A stretch of 11,137 bases of DNA from an uncultured Alistipes sp. (GCA_900552955.1 USBO01000050.1:1-11137); one strand, 5' to 3'; counted from the stretch's first letter, positions 1 through 6,894 are shown. Numbers and translations are program-made. The notes: generated by a model from the sequence alone, not told the origin.

Positions 1-70
1 ACCGCAGCGTGTCGAACATCAGAAACCGGTTGCCCGAGCCGGAACAGAGTGTGCAGTCGCAGATTTTCAT
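1..70 (-). CDS. N-terminal fragment of a probable diaminopimelate epimerase (cut by window edge)
   Basis: Only the first 23 codons are inside the window. The ATG is at 70-68 and the frame stays open to base 1. The fragment contains GSGNRFLMFD (residues 11-20), which resembles the GxGNDF...D motif at the N-terminus of diaminopimelate epimerase (DapF). That enzyme converts LL- to meso-diaminopimelate for lysine and peptidoglycan synthesis. The usual Asp of GNDF is Arg here, and the catalytic cysteines of the family lie beyond the fragment, so the name is tentative; another member of the DapF/PhzF-like fold is possible. The start is supported by AGGGGAT immediately upstream and by a full Bacteroidetes promoter at 88-119. 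The gene is divergent from the small protein gene at 218. Confidence 0.5.
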   Translation of the reverse strand, partial: MKICDCTLCSGSGNRFLMFDTLR

Positions 71-87
71 ATCCCCTATCAACCCCT

Positions 88-119
88 CAAAATTACGAAT
101 AAATCGCTGTTCCGGCAAA
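88..119 (-). promoter_or_regulatory. Bacteroidetes-type promoter (TTTG-N20-TAATTTTG)
   Basis: On the minus strand, TTTG (119-116) is followed after exactly 20 bases by TAATTTTG (95-88). Both elements match the Bacteroidetes primary-sigma consensus (-33 TTTG, -7 TAnnTTTG). The -7 box lies 17 bases before the ATG at 70, giving a leader of roughly ten bases. It is the only promoter in the window with both boxes perfect and standard spacing. Confidence 0.75.
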
Positions 120-157
120 TTTCCCGCGGGAACTGCGTACAATTTGGAAAAAATACG

Positions 158-165
158 TTACTTTG
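158..165 (+). promoter_or_regulatory. Probable -7 box (TTACTTTG) for the small charged protein gene
   Basis: TTACTTTG matches TAnnTTTG at 5 of its 6 fixed positions and lies 52 bases before the ATG at 218. No TTTG is found 19-21 bases upstream; the nearest one, at 143-146, is only 11 bases away. The call therefore rests on the -7 box alone. It faces away from the dapF-like promoter, as expected for a divergent pair. Confidence 0.4.
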
Positions 166-217
166 CCGAAGCTAAAAACGAATGTACGTTTAACCATTTA
201 TCCGATTCACACCGGTG

Positions 218-421
218 ATGAAAGCTGTCAGAGACTTCCGCCGCAACGGCGCAGCCGACGCGGAAGAGGTTTTCAAGCGGGCGACGAAACTCGCTCCCAA
301 CCGTAAAAGCGGCAAAGAGCGGCATTCGCTCTATGCGCAGTTCGACGACGACGAGGACGATGTGTCCGGCTACAGAGTCAGGAAGGAGTCCGCGCTCGAT
401 TATTACGACGACGAGGAGTAG
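218..421 (+). CDS. Small charged conserved-type hypothetical protein (67 aa)
   Basis: A 67-residue protein whose function I do not recognise. Residues 1-36 are basic (RDFRR, KRATK, NRKSGKERH). Residues 43-48 are a run of Asp/Glu, and the tail ends DYYDDEE after RKESALDYY. There is no signal peptide, membrane segment or cysteine, so it should be a soluble cytoplasmic protein, possibly one that contacts nucleic acid or a basic partner; that is only a charge-based guess. Similar short proteins with a basic front and a RESxxDYxDDEE-like tail seem to me to occur in other Bacteroidales, but this is from memory. ATG 218 is preferred over the adjacent GTG at 215. A -7-like box lies at 158-165. The hydrolase gene follows after 75 bases with no terminator between, so the two may be co-transcribed. 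Confidence 0.7.
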   Translation: MKAVRDFRRNGAADAEEVFKRATKLAPNRKSGKERHSLYAQFDDDEDDVSGYRVRKESALDYYDDEE

Positions 422-496
422 AGGGCCCGCAGGACGCCGGCGGGGCGTTGCAGACCGGTGTACGCGTGTATGGCGGTCGGCAGGTGTACTTTTTTT

Positions 497-1333
497 ATGA
501 TCGAAAAATTCATTATGGCGGGGTCGACGGCCCTGCACGTTTGCGATTCGGAGCAGGGCGACCGGTGCGTCGTGCTGCTGCACGGCTATCTGGAGTCGAT
601 GCTGGTGTGGGACGATTTCGTTCCGTTGCTCTACAAACGGGTGCGGGTGGTGACGCTCGATCTGCCCGGGCACGGCATCTCGGAGGTGCGGGGCGAATGT
701 CACTCGATGGAGTACCTGGCCGATGTCGTGCGCGATGCGTTGCAGGCGCTCGGCATCGCGCGGTGCACGCTCGTGGGACACTCGATGGGCGGCTACGTTG
801 CGCTGGCTTTCTGCGAGCGTCATCCCGGGATGCTCGACGGGCTGGTGCTCTTTTCGTCGACGCCCAATGCCGACACGGAGGAGAAGCGCGAGAACCGCCG
901 CCGCGAGATCGAACTCGTTCGTGCCGGCAAAAAGGAGCGTCTGGCCCGCGTGGCGCCCGGGGCCGGTTTCGCCGCCGACAATCGCATTCGGATGGCCGGA
1001 GCCATCGAGGAACTGACCGAGCAGGTGTACCTCACCGAGGACGAGGGCATCGTGGCGCTGCTGAACGGTATGATCGTGCGGCCCGACCGCAACGAGATGC
1101 TGCGCCGTTCGTCGGTGCGGCAGCTCTTCCTTTTCGGCCGCAAGGACGAATACATCCCTGCGGCCGTCGCCGAGCAACTGATCGCCGCCCATCCGCAGGC
1201 GCAGGCGGTGTGGCTCGCCGGCTCGGGGCACATGGGTTTTCTGGAGGAGCCGCAGGCGTCGGCCGAGGCGCTGCTGCGCTTCATGGGCGCGGAATCCGCT
1301 GACGCGGCCGAGCAAGCTCCGGACGCAGAGTAG
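497..1333 (+). CDS. Alpha/beta hydrolase (278 aa)
   Basis: A cytoplasmic alpha/beta-hydrolase-fold enzyme, probably an esterase, thioesterase or similar small-ester hydrolase; the substrate cannot be read from sequence. Seen: the oxyanion-hole HG at 29-30 (VVLLHGYLES), DLPGHG at 55-60, the nucleophile elbow GHSMGG with Ser96, the acid Asp217 in GRKDEYIP, and the catalytic His245 in GSGHMGFLEEP. The triad is complete and the length is normal for the BioH/MhpC-like group. There is no signal peptide. ATG 497 is chosen because it starts MIEKFI just before the first strand and has AGGTG upstream (482-486). ATG 470, GTG 458 and ATG 515 are in-frame alternatives. It ends in a poorly conserved acidic/alanine tail (264-278) and is followed by a strong terminator. 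It is convergent with ompH. Confidence 0.92.
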   Translation: MIEKFIMAGSTALHVCDSEQGDRCVVLLHGYLESMLVWDDFVPLLYKRVRVVTLDLPGHGISEVRGECHSMEYLADVVRDALQALGIARCTLVGHSMGGYVALAFCERHPGMLDGLVLFSSTPNADTEEKRENRRREIELVRAGKKERLARVAPGAGFAADNRIRMAGAIEELTEQVYLTEDEGIVALLNGMIVRPDRNEMLRRSSVRQLFLFGRKDEYIPAAVAEQLIAAHPQAQAVWLAGSGHMGFLEEPQASAEALLRFMGAESADAAEQAPDAE

Positions 1334-1353
1334 CCGGAACAGGCAGGTGAATG

Positions 1354-1392
1354 AAACGTCCGCTTCCCCGACGGGGAAGCGGACGTTTTTTC
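1354..1392 (+). terminator. Strong intrinsic terminator, 16-bp perfect stem
   Basis: The arms 1354-1369 and 1373-1388 are perfectly complementary over 16 bp (left arm AAACGTCCGCTTCCCC) around a GAC triloop, and the right side runs into TTTTTT (1386-1391). It lies 20 bases after the hydrolase stop. The complementary strand shows A-tract, stem, then TTTCATTC, so it may also end the ompH transcript, which would make it bidirectional between two convergent units. Two overlapping 10-bp palindromes, GTCGCGCGAC (1394-1403) and GACGCGCGTC (1401-1410), follow before the ompH stop. Confidence 0.9.
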
Positions 1393-1414
1393 GTCGCGCG
1401 ACGCGCGTCGTGCG

Positions 1415-1957
1415 CTATTTGGCGGCGGGTGCGTCCTTGATGCCCAGCTTCGTTTTGACAGCGGGGAGGATGTCCGTCACCGCAGCCTCGTCGAAATAGG
1501 CCACGGCGTTGACCGACGTGTCGTAGATGACGGTGTAGCCGCCAGCCTTCGAAACCTCCTTCACGGCATCCTGTGCCTTGACGATGATCGGCTCGAGCAG
1601 CTCGCCCTGCTTCTTCTGCATGTCCTGCTGCGAAACCTGCACGAATTCATCGTAGCGGTTCTTCAGATCGTTGAGCTCCTTCTCCTTGAGCTGACGCACC
1701 GAATCCGACATGGGAGCGGCCTTGTCGTTGACCTGCTTGGTGTATTCGTTGAGCTTATTGTTGAATTCCACACCGATGGTTTCGAGCTGATCCTGCAGCT
1801 CCTTCTGGTAGGCTTCGAGGTTTTTCTGCATTTCGGCGGTCTCGGGCATGGCGAAAACCAGCTCCTGCATGTTGATCCGGCCGAGTTTCTGTGCGAAGAC
1901 CGAGGTCGAACCTGCAACGATGGCGACCGTCAGAGCGATTTTGAGAATTTTTTTCAT
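1415..1957 (-). CDS. OmpH/Skp-family periplasmic chaperone (downstream copy, 180 aa)
   Basis: A periplasmic holdase-type chaperone of the OmpH/Skp family, which keeps outer-membrane proteins unfolded on the way to the BAM complex. Seen: a Sec signal peptide (MKKILKIALTVAIVAGSTSVFA, in two parts: KK front, hydrophobic core, cleavage at FA|Q near residue 22). It is followed by the family opening strand KLGRINMQELVFAMPE. A long charged coiled coil (about 42-122) matches the tentacles of Skp, and a C-terminal return segment (YTVIYDTSVNAVAYFD) rejoins the trimer body. The length is typical. It lies 28 bases downstream of its paralogue, last in the minus-strand run, and ends against the 1354-1392 hairpin. 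A short KDAPAAK tail closes it. Confidence 0.93.
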   Translation of the reverse strand: MKKILKIALTVAIVAGSTSVFAQKLGRINMQELVFAMPETAEMQKNLEAYQKELQDQLETIGVEFNNKLNEYTKQVNDKAAPMSDSVRQLKEKELNDLKNRYDEFVQVSQQDMQKKQGELLEPIIVKAQDAVKEVSKAGGYTVIYDTSVNAVAYFDEAAVTDILPAVKTKLGIKDAPAAK

Positions 1958-1985
1958 GAGAGTTAGATGTGATTGATTTTTGATG

Positions 1986-2489
1986 TTATTTCAGACTCTT
2001 GATGACCCCTTCCGTCTGATCGAGTTTGGGGGCGCTGTACAGCAACGTGGGGTTCGATGCGGCGTCGAGCACCAAATCGTAGCCGTGGCTCTGGGCGTAG
2101 GCGCTGATCGCGTCGAACACCCTCTTCTGGATCGGCTGGATCAGCTCCAGACGTCTCTTCATCAGCGTGCCGTCCTTGCCGAAAAGCGACTCCTGCAGGG
2201 TCGTGGCCTCCTTCTCCTTGCTCAGGATCGTCTCTTCGAGCACCTGCCGCGTGGCGGCCGACAGCGTGGCCTTCTGCTGCTGGTAGTTGTTGTAGAGCGT
2301 TTCGATCTCGGCGAATTTGTCGTCCACCTGTTTCTGATACGTTTCGGCCATCCGGTCGAGGTCCTTGATGGCGGTATTGTAGGCGTCGATCGACTTGAAG
2401 ATCTTCTCGCTGTTGACGATCATGTAGTTCTGTGCGTAGGCGCACCATCCGGCTGCGACCAGTACGACGGTTAAAAACAGACGCTTCAT
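1986..2489 (-). CDS. OmpH/Skp-family periplasmic chaperone (upstream copy, 167 aa)
   Basis: Second OmpH/Skp paralogue. Seen: a signal peptide with basic MKR start, hydrophobic core and a likely AYA|Q cleavage near residue 19; the opening strand YMIVNSEKIFKSI; a coiled-coil stretch (about 38-118) rich in Lys, Glu and Gln; and the closing GYDLVLDAASNPTLLYS, the usual end of the family. It differs clearly from the downstream copy, so the pair are old paralogues and not a recent duplication. Two tandem OmpH genes after bamA are common in Bacteroidetes. It starts 67 bases after bamA, and that gap holds a perfect -7 box (2517-2524), so the chaperones can probably be made apart from bamA as well as by read-through. 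Confidence 0.93.
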   Translation of the reverse strand: MKRLFLTVVLVAAGWCAYAQNYMIVNSEKIFKSIDAYNTAIKDLDRMAETYQKQVDDKFAEIETLYNNYQQQKATLSAATRQVLEETILSKEKEATTLQESLFGKDGTLMKRRLELIQPIQKRVFDAISAYAQSHGYDLVLDAASNPTLLYSAPKLDQTEGVIKSLK

Positions 2490-2510
2490 CCCTGTGATGT
2501 TTTAAGCAAT

Positions 2511-2526
2511 GTTATACAAATATAAC
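2511..2526 (-). promoter_or_regulatory. Perfect -7 box (TATATTTG) within a short palindrome, bamA-ompH gap
   Basis: On the minus strand TATATTTG (2524-2517) matches TAnnTTTG exactly and lies 27 bases before the ompH ATG. It sits inside the inverted repeat GTTATA-CAAA-TATAAC (2511-2516 / 2521-2526). The nearest TTTG upstream (2540-2537) is only 12 bases away instead of 19-21, so the -33 element is not convincing. The palindrome could be an operator or simply a consequence of AT-rich sequence. Confidence 0.5.
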
Positions 2527-2556
2527 AAAATTCTCTCAAATTTATTGCCACACCGC

Positions 2557-5145
2557 TTAGAATTGTTGTCCCATCATGAAGTGGATCTGGCTGCCGCTCT
2601 TGCCGGTCTGGTTGGCGGGCGCGTCGAAACCGTAGCCCCAGTCGATGCCCAGCATACCCACCACCGGCAGGTAGAGCCGCACGCCGAAACCGGCCGCGCG
2701 CTTGATCCTGAAGGGCGAAAACTGCTTCCACGAGTCGAACGCGTTACCGCCCTCGAGGAAGCCCAGCACGTAGATCTGCGACGAGGGCTTCAGGATGACG
2801 GGGTAGCGCAGCTCCATCGTGTATTTGTTGTAGGCCACGGCATAATTGCTCGACGGATCGAGCGCGCCGTCCTCGTAACCGCGCATGGCGATGATGTCGA
2901 TACCATACATGTTGTATCCCGACATGCCGTCGCCGCCGACCTCGAACCGCTCGAAAGGCGAGATCTTATACTTGTTGTAGTGGCCCAGATAGCCCATCTC
3001 GGCGCCGGCCATCAGCACGAGGTTCTGGTTGTTGGTCAACGGGAAGTACCACTTGCTCTTCAACTGCCATTTGTGATATTCGATCCAGTGGTAGCGCTCC
3101 TCGTCCGGCAGGTCGGCGGAGGCGTAATCCTTGCCGTCCCACAGCGAGTAGGGCGGGGTGAGCTGCACCGAGACCGTGAACTCCGAGCCGCTGCGCGGGT
3201 AGATCGGCTGGCTGACCGTGTTGCGCGAAAGCACCAGCTTCAGCGCCAGCGTGTTGGCCGATCCGTTCTTCATGACGAAGTAGTTCCAGTTGCTCAGCGA
3301 GTAACGTTCATAGGAGGCTTCGGCGTAGAACGAGAAGTTGGGATCGGGCCACCGCAGACGCTTGCCCAGGCCGGCGGCGACGCCCGTCGTACGGAAATAC
3401 TGCGTGGCCGTCTGCCAGAAGTAGTAGGCGTTGTTCTGTTCCGAGAGGTGCACCGACAGCGTGAAGGAGTTGGGTTTGCGGCCGCCCAGCCACGGGTCGG
3501 TGAAACTCATGGCCAGCGCCTTGTAATAGGTGCCGTTGGTCTGGGCCGAGATCGAGAACTTCTGGTTCTGTCCCATCGGATAGGGGCGCCATGCCCCCTT
3601 CTTGAAGAAGTTGCGCACCGAGAGGTTGTTGAGCGTGATGCCCACCGAACCCACGAAGGTGCCCGATCCCCAGCCGCCGGCGATGTTGAACTGGTCGCTG
3701 GCCTGCTCCTCGAGGGGCCAGTTGATGTCGACCAGCTCGTTGGACACAGGTTTGATGTCGGGCATGATCTTCTCCTGATCGAAATGACCCATGCCGGCCA
3801 ACTGGCGGATGGTCTGCATCAGCAGCGCGCGGTTGTACAGCTCGCCCGGCAGCGTGTAGAGTTCGCGGCGGATCACCTCGTCGTTGACGCGCATGTTGCC
3901 CGAGATGCCCACGTTGTTGATCGAGAACTGCTTGCCTTCGAAGATCTTCATCTCCATGTCGATCGAGTCGGCGCCGATGATGATCTCGGCCGGTTCGATC
4001 TGCGACATCAGATAGCCGTTGTTCTGATAGAGCGACTTGATCGACATGTCCTCGGGATTGTCCTCCTTGCCGTAGCCCAGCCGCTTGTTGATCGTCTTCT
4101 TGTCGTAGGTGTCGCCCGGCTTGACGCCGAACATGCGCTGCAACTGGTCGGTGGGGTAGACCGAGTTGCCGACCCAGTCGATGTTGCGGATGTAGTATTT
4201 GTTGCCCTCCGACACCGTGAGGTCGATGCCCAGCCGGCGGTCGTTGATCGGGTAGATCGAGTCGCTGAGAACCGTGAAGTTGCGGAAGCCTTTGGAGTTG
4301 TAGAAGTCGACCAGGTTCTCCTTGTCGGTTTCGTAGTCGGCTTCCTTGAGTTTCGACGACTTGAAGAAGTTGATCCCCTTCTGGTGGGTCTTCTTGAAGG
4401 TGCGGCGCAGCCGCTTGTCCTTGAACTGTTCGTTGCCGTTGAAGTTGATCCTGCCGATCTTGACTTTGTGCTTGCGGTCGATCACGAAGGTCACGTTCAC
4501 GGCATTCTGGATGACCGGATCGTTCTCGATGCGCACGTTGACCTCGGCGTTTCGGAACGCCTTCTCGGCGAAGTATTTCTTGATGAGCTTCGTGTTCTTG
4601 TCGATCACGTAGTCCGAGAGCTCGCCGCCCGTTTTGAGCTGCAGCTTCTCGATGATGTCCTTCTGGCGGCCTTTGCCGATCCCTTCGCCCTCGAAGAGCC
4701 AGCGGTAGACGCGCGGCCGTTCACGCACGGCGATGTCCAGATCGACGCTGTCGCCCTCGATCGTGGCGCCGACCTTGACGTCGGCGAACAGACGCTGATT
4801 CCACAGCTTGCCGATCACGTCCGCGATGTTTTCGTTCGGCAGATAGATCGAATCGCCGGGGACGAGCCCCGTGGAGGCCTGCACGACGTTTTTGTTGAGG
4901 AATTCGATGCCGCGCAGGTTGATCTTGCGGATGAAATAGCGTTTGGGCGTTCCCTTCAGGATGGGAGCCTTCTCGTCGAAGGGCGGCAGCGGCTCCTCCG
5001 CATCGTCGTCGGCAGGCTTTTGCGGCGCGGCCGGCGCATTGACGGCAGTGGTGTCCGCCGGATTCTTCTCCACTTGTGCGAATATGCCCTCGGTGCAGCA
5101 CAGCGAGGCTGCGATGAGAAGGCATATCTTCCGTAAACGATTCAT
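2557..5145 (-). CDS. bamA: BamA, outer-membrane protein assembly factor (862 aa)
   Basis: The central Omp85-family component of the BAM machine, which folds and inserts beta-barrel proteins into the outer membrane. Seen: a signal peptide (residues 1-23, IFA|Q); a Pro/Ala/acidic linker (about 26-62); five POTRA-like repeats at roughly 69-143, 145-224, 227-313, 316-404 and 406-478; then a 16-strand-type barrel from about 484. The barrel carries the loop-6 MRGYEDG motif (754-760), equivalent to the invariant VRGF/Y, and ends in Phe862, the C-terminal aromatic of the beta-signal. At 862 residues it is somewhat longer than the 810-residue E. coli protein, partly through the linker. It starts 25 bases after the uppS stop, so the two are likely co-transcribed, and the two Skp-like chaperones follow. 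The leader AGGAACACAAG is weakly Shine-Dalgarno-like. Confidence 0.97.
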   Translation of the reverse strand: MNRLRKICLLIAASLCCTEGIFAQVEKNPADTTAVNAPAAPQKPADDDAEEPLPPFDEKAPILKGTPKRYFIRKINLRGIEFLNKNVVQASTGLVPGDSIYLPNENIADVIGKLWNQRLFADVKVGATIEGDSVDLDIAVRERPRVYRWLFEGEGIGKGRQKDIIEKLQLKTGGELSDYVIDKNTKLIKKYFAEKAFRNAEVNVRIENDPVIQNAVNVTFVIDRKHKVKIGRINFNGNEQFKDKRLRRTFKKTHQKGINFFKSSKLKEADYETDKENLVDFYNSKGFRNFTVLSDSIYPINDRRLGIDLTVSEGNKYYIRNIDWVGNSVYPTDQLQRMFGVKPGDTYDKKTINKRLGYGKEDNPEDMSIKSLYQNNGYLMSQIEPAEIIIGADSIDMEMKIFEGKQFSINNVGISGNMRVNDEVIRRELYTLPGELYNRALLMQTIRQLAGMGHFDQEKIMPDIKPVSNELVDINWPLEEQASDQFNIAGGWGSGTFVGSVGITLNNLSVRNFFKKGAWRPYPMGQNQKFSISAQTNGTYYKALAMSFTDPWLGGRKPNSFTLSVHLSEQNNAYYFWQTATQYFRTTGVAAGLGKRLRWPDPNFSFYAEASYERYSLSNWNYFVMKNGSANTLALKLVLSRNTVSQPIYPRSGSEFTVSVQLTPPYSLWDGKDYASADLPDEERYHWIEYHKWQLKSKWYFPLTNNQNLVLMAGAEMGYLGHYNKYKISPFERFEVGGDGMSGYNMYGIDIIAMRGYEDGALDPSSNYAVAYNKYTMELRYPVILKPSSQIYVLGFLEGGNAFDSWKQFSPFRIKRAAGFGVRLYLPVVGMLGIDWGYGFDAPANQTGKSGSQIHFMMGQQF

Positions 5146-5170
5146 CTATTCTCTTGTAACTCTTGTGTTC

Positions 5171-5890
5171 CTAATTCTCTTGGACTAATCCGAAACGGCG
5201 GCTGCGCTGCGCGAAGACCTCCAGCGCGCGATCGAAATCGGCCTCCGTGAAGTCGGGCCACAGCACCTCGGGGAAATAAAGCTCCGCATAGGAGGACTGC
5301 CACAGCAGGAAGTTGCTGAGCCGCATCTCGCCGCTGGTGCGGATCACCAGGTCGGGATCGGGGTAGGGGGCCGTGTAGAGCGCTTCGGTCACGGCCCGTT
5401 CGTCGATCTGCGCCGGATTCAGCGTCCCCGCCGCCACGCGCTCGGCCAGCAGTCGCGCGGCGCGTGCGAGTTCGCTGCGCGACGAGTAGTTGAAGGCCAG
5501 TATGAGCGTGAGCTGTTCGCCGCCGGCGGTCTCCCGCTCGGCGCGGGCCAGATACTCCTGCACCTTGACCGGAAAACGGCTGCGGTCGCCGATCATGGCG
5601 ATGCGCACCCCCTGTCGGCACAGTTCGGGCGTCTCGTCGGCCACGCTGCGGCAGAAAAGTTCCATCAGCGCGTCGATCTCCTCGGCGGGCCGTCCCCAGT
5701 TCTCGGTCGAGAAGGTGTAGAGCGTCAGGTAGCGCACGCCGTTGCGGATGGCGGCCTTCACGGCCGTGCGCACTGGCGGAACGCCCTGGATGTGACCGTA
5801 GTAACGCTCCTTGCCGTGCTGCTGCGCCCAGCGGCCGTTGCCGTCCATGATGATGGCGACGTGTCGGGGTGTGGGTTTCGATTCGCTCAT
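5171..5890 (-). CDS. uppS: Isoprenyl transferase / undecaprenyl diphosphate synthase (239 aa)
   Basis: A cytosolic, membrane-associated cis-prenyltransferase that extends farnesyl diphosphate with isopentenyl diphosphate to undecaprenyl diphosphate, the lipid carrier for peptidoglycan and surface glycans. Seen: IIMDGNGRWA with catalytic Asp16 and Arg20; YGHIQG (31-36); LYTFSTENWGRP (58-69); FNYSSRSEL (133-141); and the signature RTSGEMRLSNFLLWQ...YAELYF (184-206), including Arg184, Arg190 and Glu203 for diphosphate and Mg2+ binding. The length is normal. ATG 5890 is preferred over the in-frame GTG at 5899, because that GTG overlaps a perfect -7 box at 5899-5906. bamA follows after 25 bases. 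nadK lies 74 bases upstream on the same strand. Confidence 0.97.
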   Translation of the reverse strand: MSESKPTPRHVAIIMDGNGRWAQQHGKERYYGHIQGVPPVRTAVKAAIRNGVRYLTLYTFSTENWGRPAEEIDALMELFCRSVADETPELCRQGVRIAMIGDRSRFPVKVQEYLARAERETAGGEQLTLILAFNYSSRSELARAARLLAERVAAGTLNPAQIDERAVTEALYTAPYPDPDLVIRTSGEMRLSNFLLWQSSYAELYFPEVLWPDFTEADFDRALEVFAQRSRRFGLVQEN

Positions 5891-5898
5891 ATAAGCCA

Positions 5899-5944
5899 CA
5901 AATATAGGGATTTTAATCCGAAATTAAGCATTCGGGATTCTAAT
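5899..5944 (-). promoter_or_regulatory. Probable uppS-bamA promoter with paired direct repeats
   Basis: A perfect -7 box TATATTTG (minus strand, 5906-5899) ends only 8 bases before the uppS ATG, so the transcript would be leaderless or nearly so. No TTTG is present at the expected -33 distance. Just upstream, GGGATTTTAAT (5907-5917) recurs as GGGATTCTAAT (5934-5944), 10 of 11 identical and 27 bases apart. AATCCGAA (5916-5923) can pair with TTCGGGATT (5931-5939) with one bulged base. Confidence 0.5.
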
Positions 5945-5964
5945 TTTGATTTTCCGCAGGACGC

Positions 5965-6843
5965 TCACTCCCGGACGTCGACACCCCACATCATTTTGTC
6001 TCTTAACGTGTCGTAGAACGAGATATTGTGCGCCTGTCCCAGAAAGATACGTTTTTCGGAGAGCCGGACGCCGATCTCGGTGCCGTCGGCCACGTCGTAG
6101 GCGGTGTTGTCGAGCGAGAGGGTCACCGCCGAGCGGCGCGTGCGCACGCACAGCGTCACGCAGCTCGTGTCGGGCACGACGACGGGCCGCATCGTGAGGT
6201 TGTGGGGCGCCAGCGGCGAGAGCACCAGACAGCGGCAGCCGGGCGCCACGACCGGCCCGCCGGCGCTGAGCGAGTAGGCCGTCGATCCCGTGGGCGTGGA
6301 GACGATCACCCCGTCGCCGTAGTAGTTGGCCGCCTGCTGCCCGTCGACGCGGCATTCGACGGCGATCATCCCCGCGCCGCTGCGCTGCACGGCCGCCTCG
6401 TTGACCGCCAGCGCCCCCTGCGGCATTCCCGCGACGGGACCTTCGACGCTGAGCATCGTGCGCTGTTCGATGCGCAGCGTGCCGCGGGCGATCTCGTCGA
6501 ACAACTCCTCGATGGCCTCCTTGCGGCCGCCGGTGAGAAAGCCCATGTGGCCGGCGTTGATCCCCACCACGGGCACGGGCGCTCCGCCCAGCAGCCGGAT
6601 GCCGTCGAGCAGCGTGCCGTCGCCGCCGTAGCAGACCATCACCTGCGCCTCGGCCGCGGGACACGCTTCGCTGTCGTACTCCTTCCCGGCGGGAATCGGC
6701 GCCACGCCCAGCGCACGGATCGCGTCGGCAAACTCTTTGTTCACAGCGAAGTCGAACCCGTGGCGCTCGATGGCCGCGAACGTGCGTCGCAGTTCGTCGG
6801 CCGCGTGGACGACGCCCCGACGGGAAAAAAGCAGTATTTTCAT
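5965..6843 (-). CDS. nadK: NAD kinase (292 aa)
   Basis: Phosphorylates NAD+ to NADP+ in the cytosol, the only route to NADP. Seen: the kinase signature GGDGTLLDGI (73-82) with the catalytic Asp75; GINAGHMGFLT (94-104); the NE motif at 148-149 in ALAVNEAAV; the glycine-rich second domain GDGVIVSTPTGSTAYSLSAGGP (176-197), which binds NAD; and a hydrophobic all-beta C-terminal part. The length fits bacterial enzymes of about 290 residues. ATG 6843 follows directly from MKILLFSRRG, a normal start with the first beta strand. It is divergent from pdxJ across 135 bases. uppS lies 74 bases downstream on the same strand with its own putative promoter, and no clear terminator separates them. Confidence 0.96.
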   Translation of the reverse strand: MKILLFSRRGVVHAADELRRTFAAIERHGFDFAVNKEFADAIRALGVAPIPAGKEYDSEACPAAEAQVMVCYGGDGTLLDGIRLLGGAPVPVVGINAGHMGFLTGGRKEAIEELFDEIARGTLRIEQRTMLSVEGPVAGMPQGALAVNEAAVQRSGAGMIAVECRVDGQQAANYYGDGVIVSTPTGSTAYSLSAGGPVVAPGCRCLVLSPLAPHNLTMRPVVVPDTSCVTLCVRTRRSAVTLSLDNTAYDVADGTEIGVRLSEKRIFLGQAHNISFYDTLRDKMMWGVDVRE

Positions 6844-6865
6844 CTTCGAAGTCCCGAAAAAATAG

Positions 6866-6873
6866 TAACTTTA
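6866..6873 (+). promoter_or_regulatory. Weak -7-like box for pdxJ
   Basis: TAACTTTA matches TAnnTTTG except for the last base and lies 105 bases before the pdxJ ATG. No -33 TTTG is visible. It is the best plus-strand candidate in the nadK-pdxJ gap. Confidence 0.3.
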
Positions 6874-6894
6874 CCACGCGAAGACAGCGCAGAC

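Noticed and set aside
9..218. 69-codon plus-strand frame at the left edge
   Set aside because: It lies across the dapF-like start and its well-formed promoter and has no coding character.
422..496. Hairpin (ACGCC/GGCGT around 434-448) and repeated GGTGTAC (457-463, 483-489) before the hydrolase
   Set aside because: The stem is only 5 bp without a T tract and the 7-base repeat is short in GC-rich DNA; chance is sufficient.
158..1315. 385-codon minus-strand frame opposite the hydrolase and the small protein
   Set aside because: Codon-aligned shadow of the hydrolase, whose complete catalytic triad identifies the true frame.
2509..5136. 875-codon plus-strand open frame opposite bamA
   Set aside because: It is codon-aligned with bamA, encodes a Val/Asp/Arg/His-rich sequence with no recognisable domain, and is explained by the lack of TTA, CTA and TCA codons in bamA.
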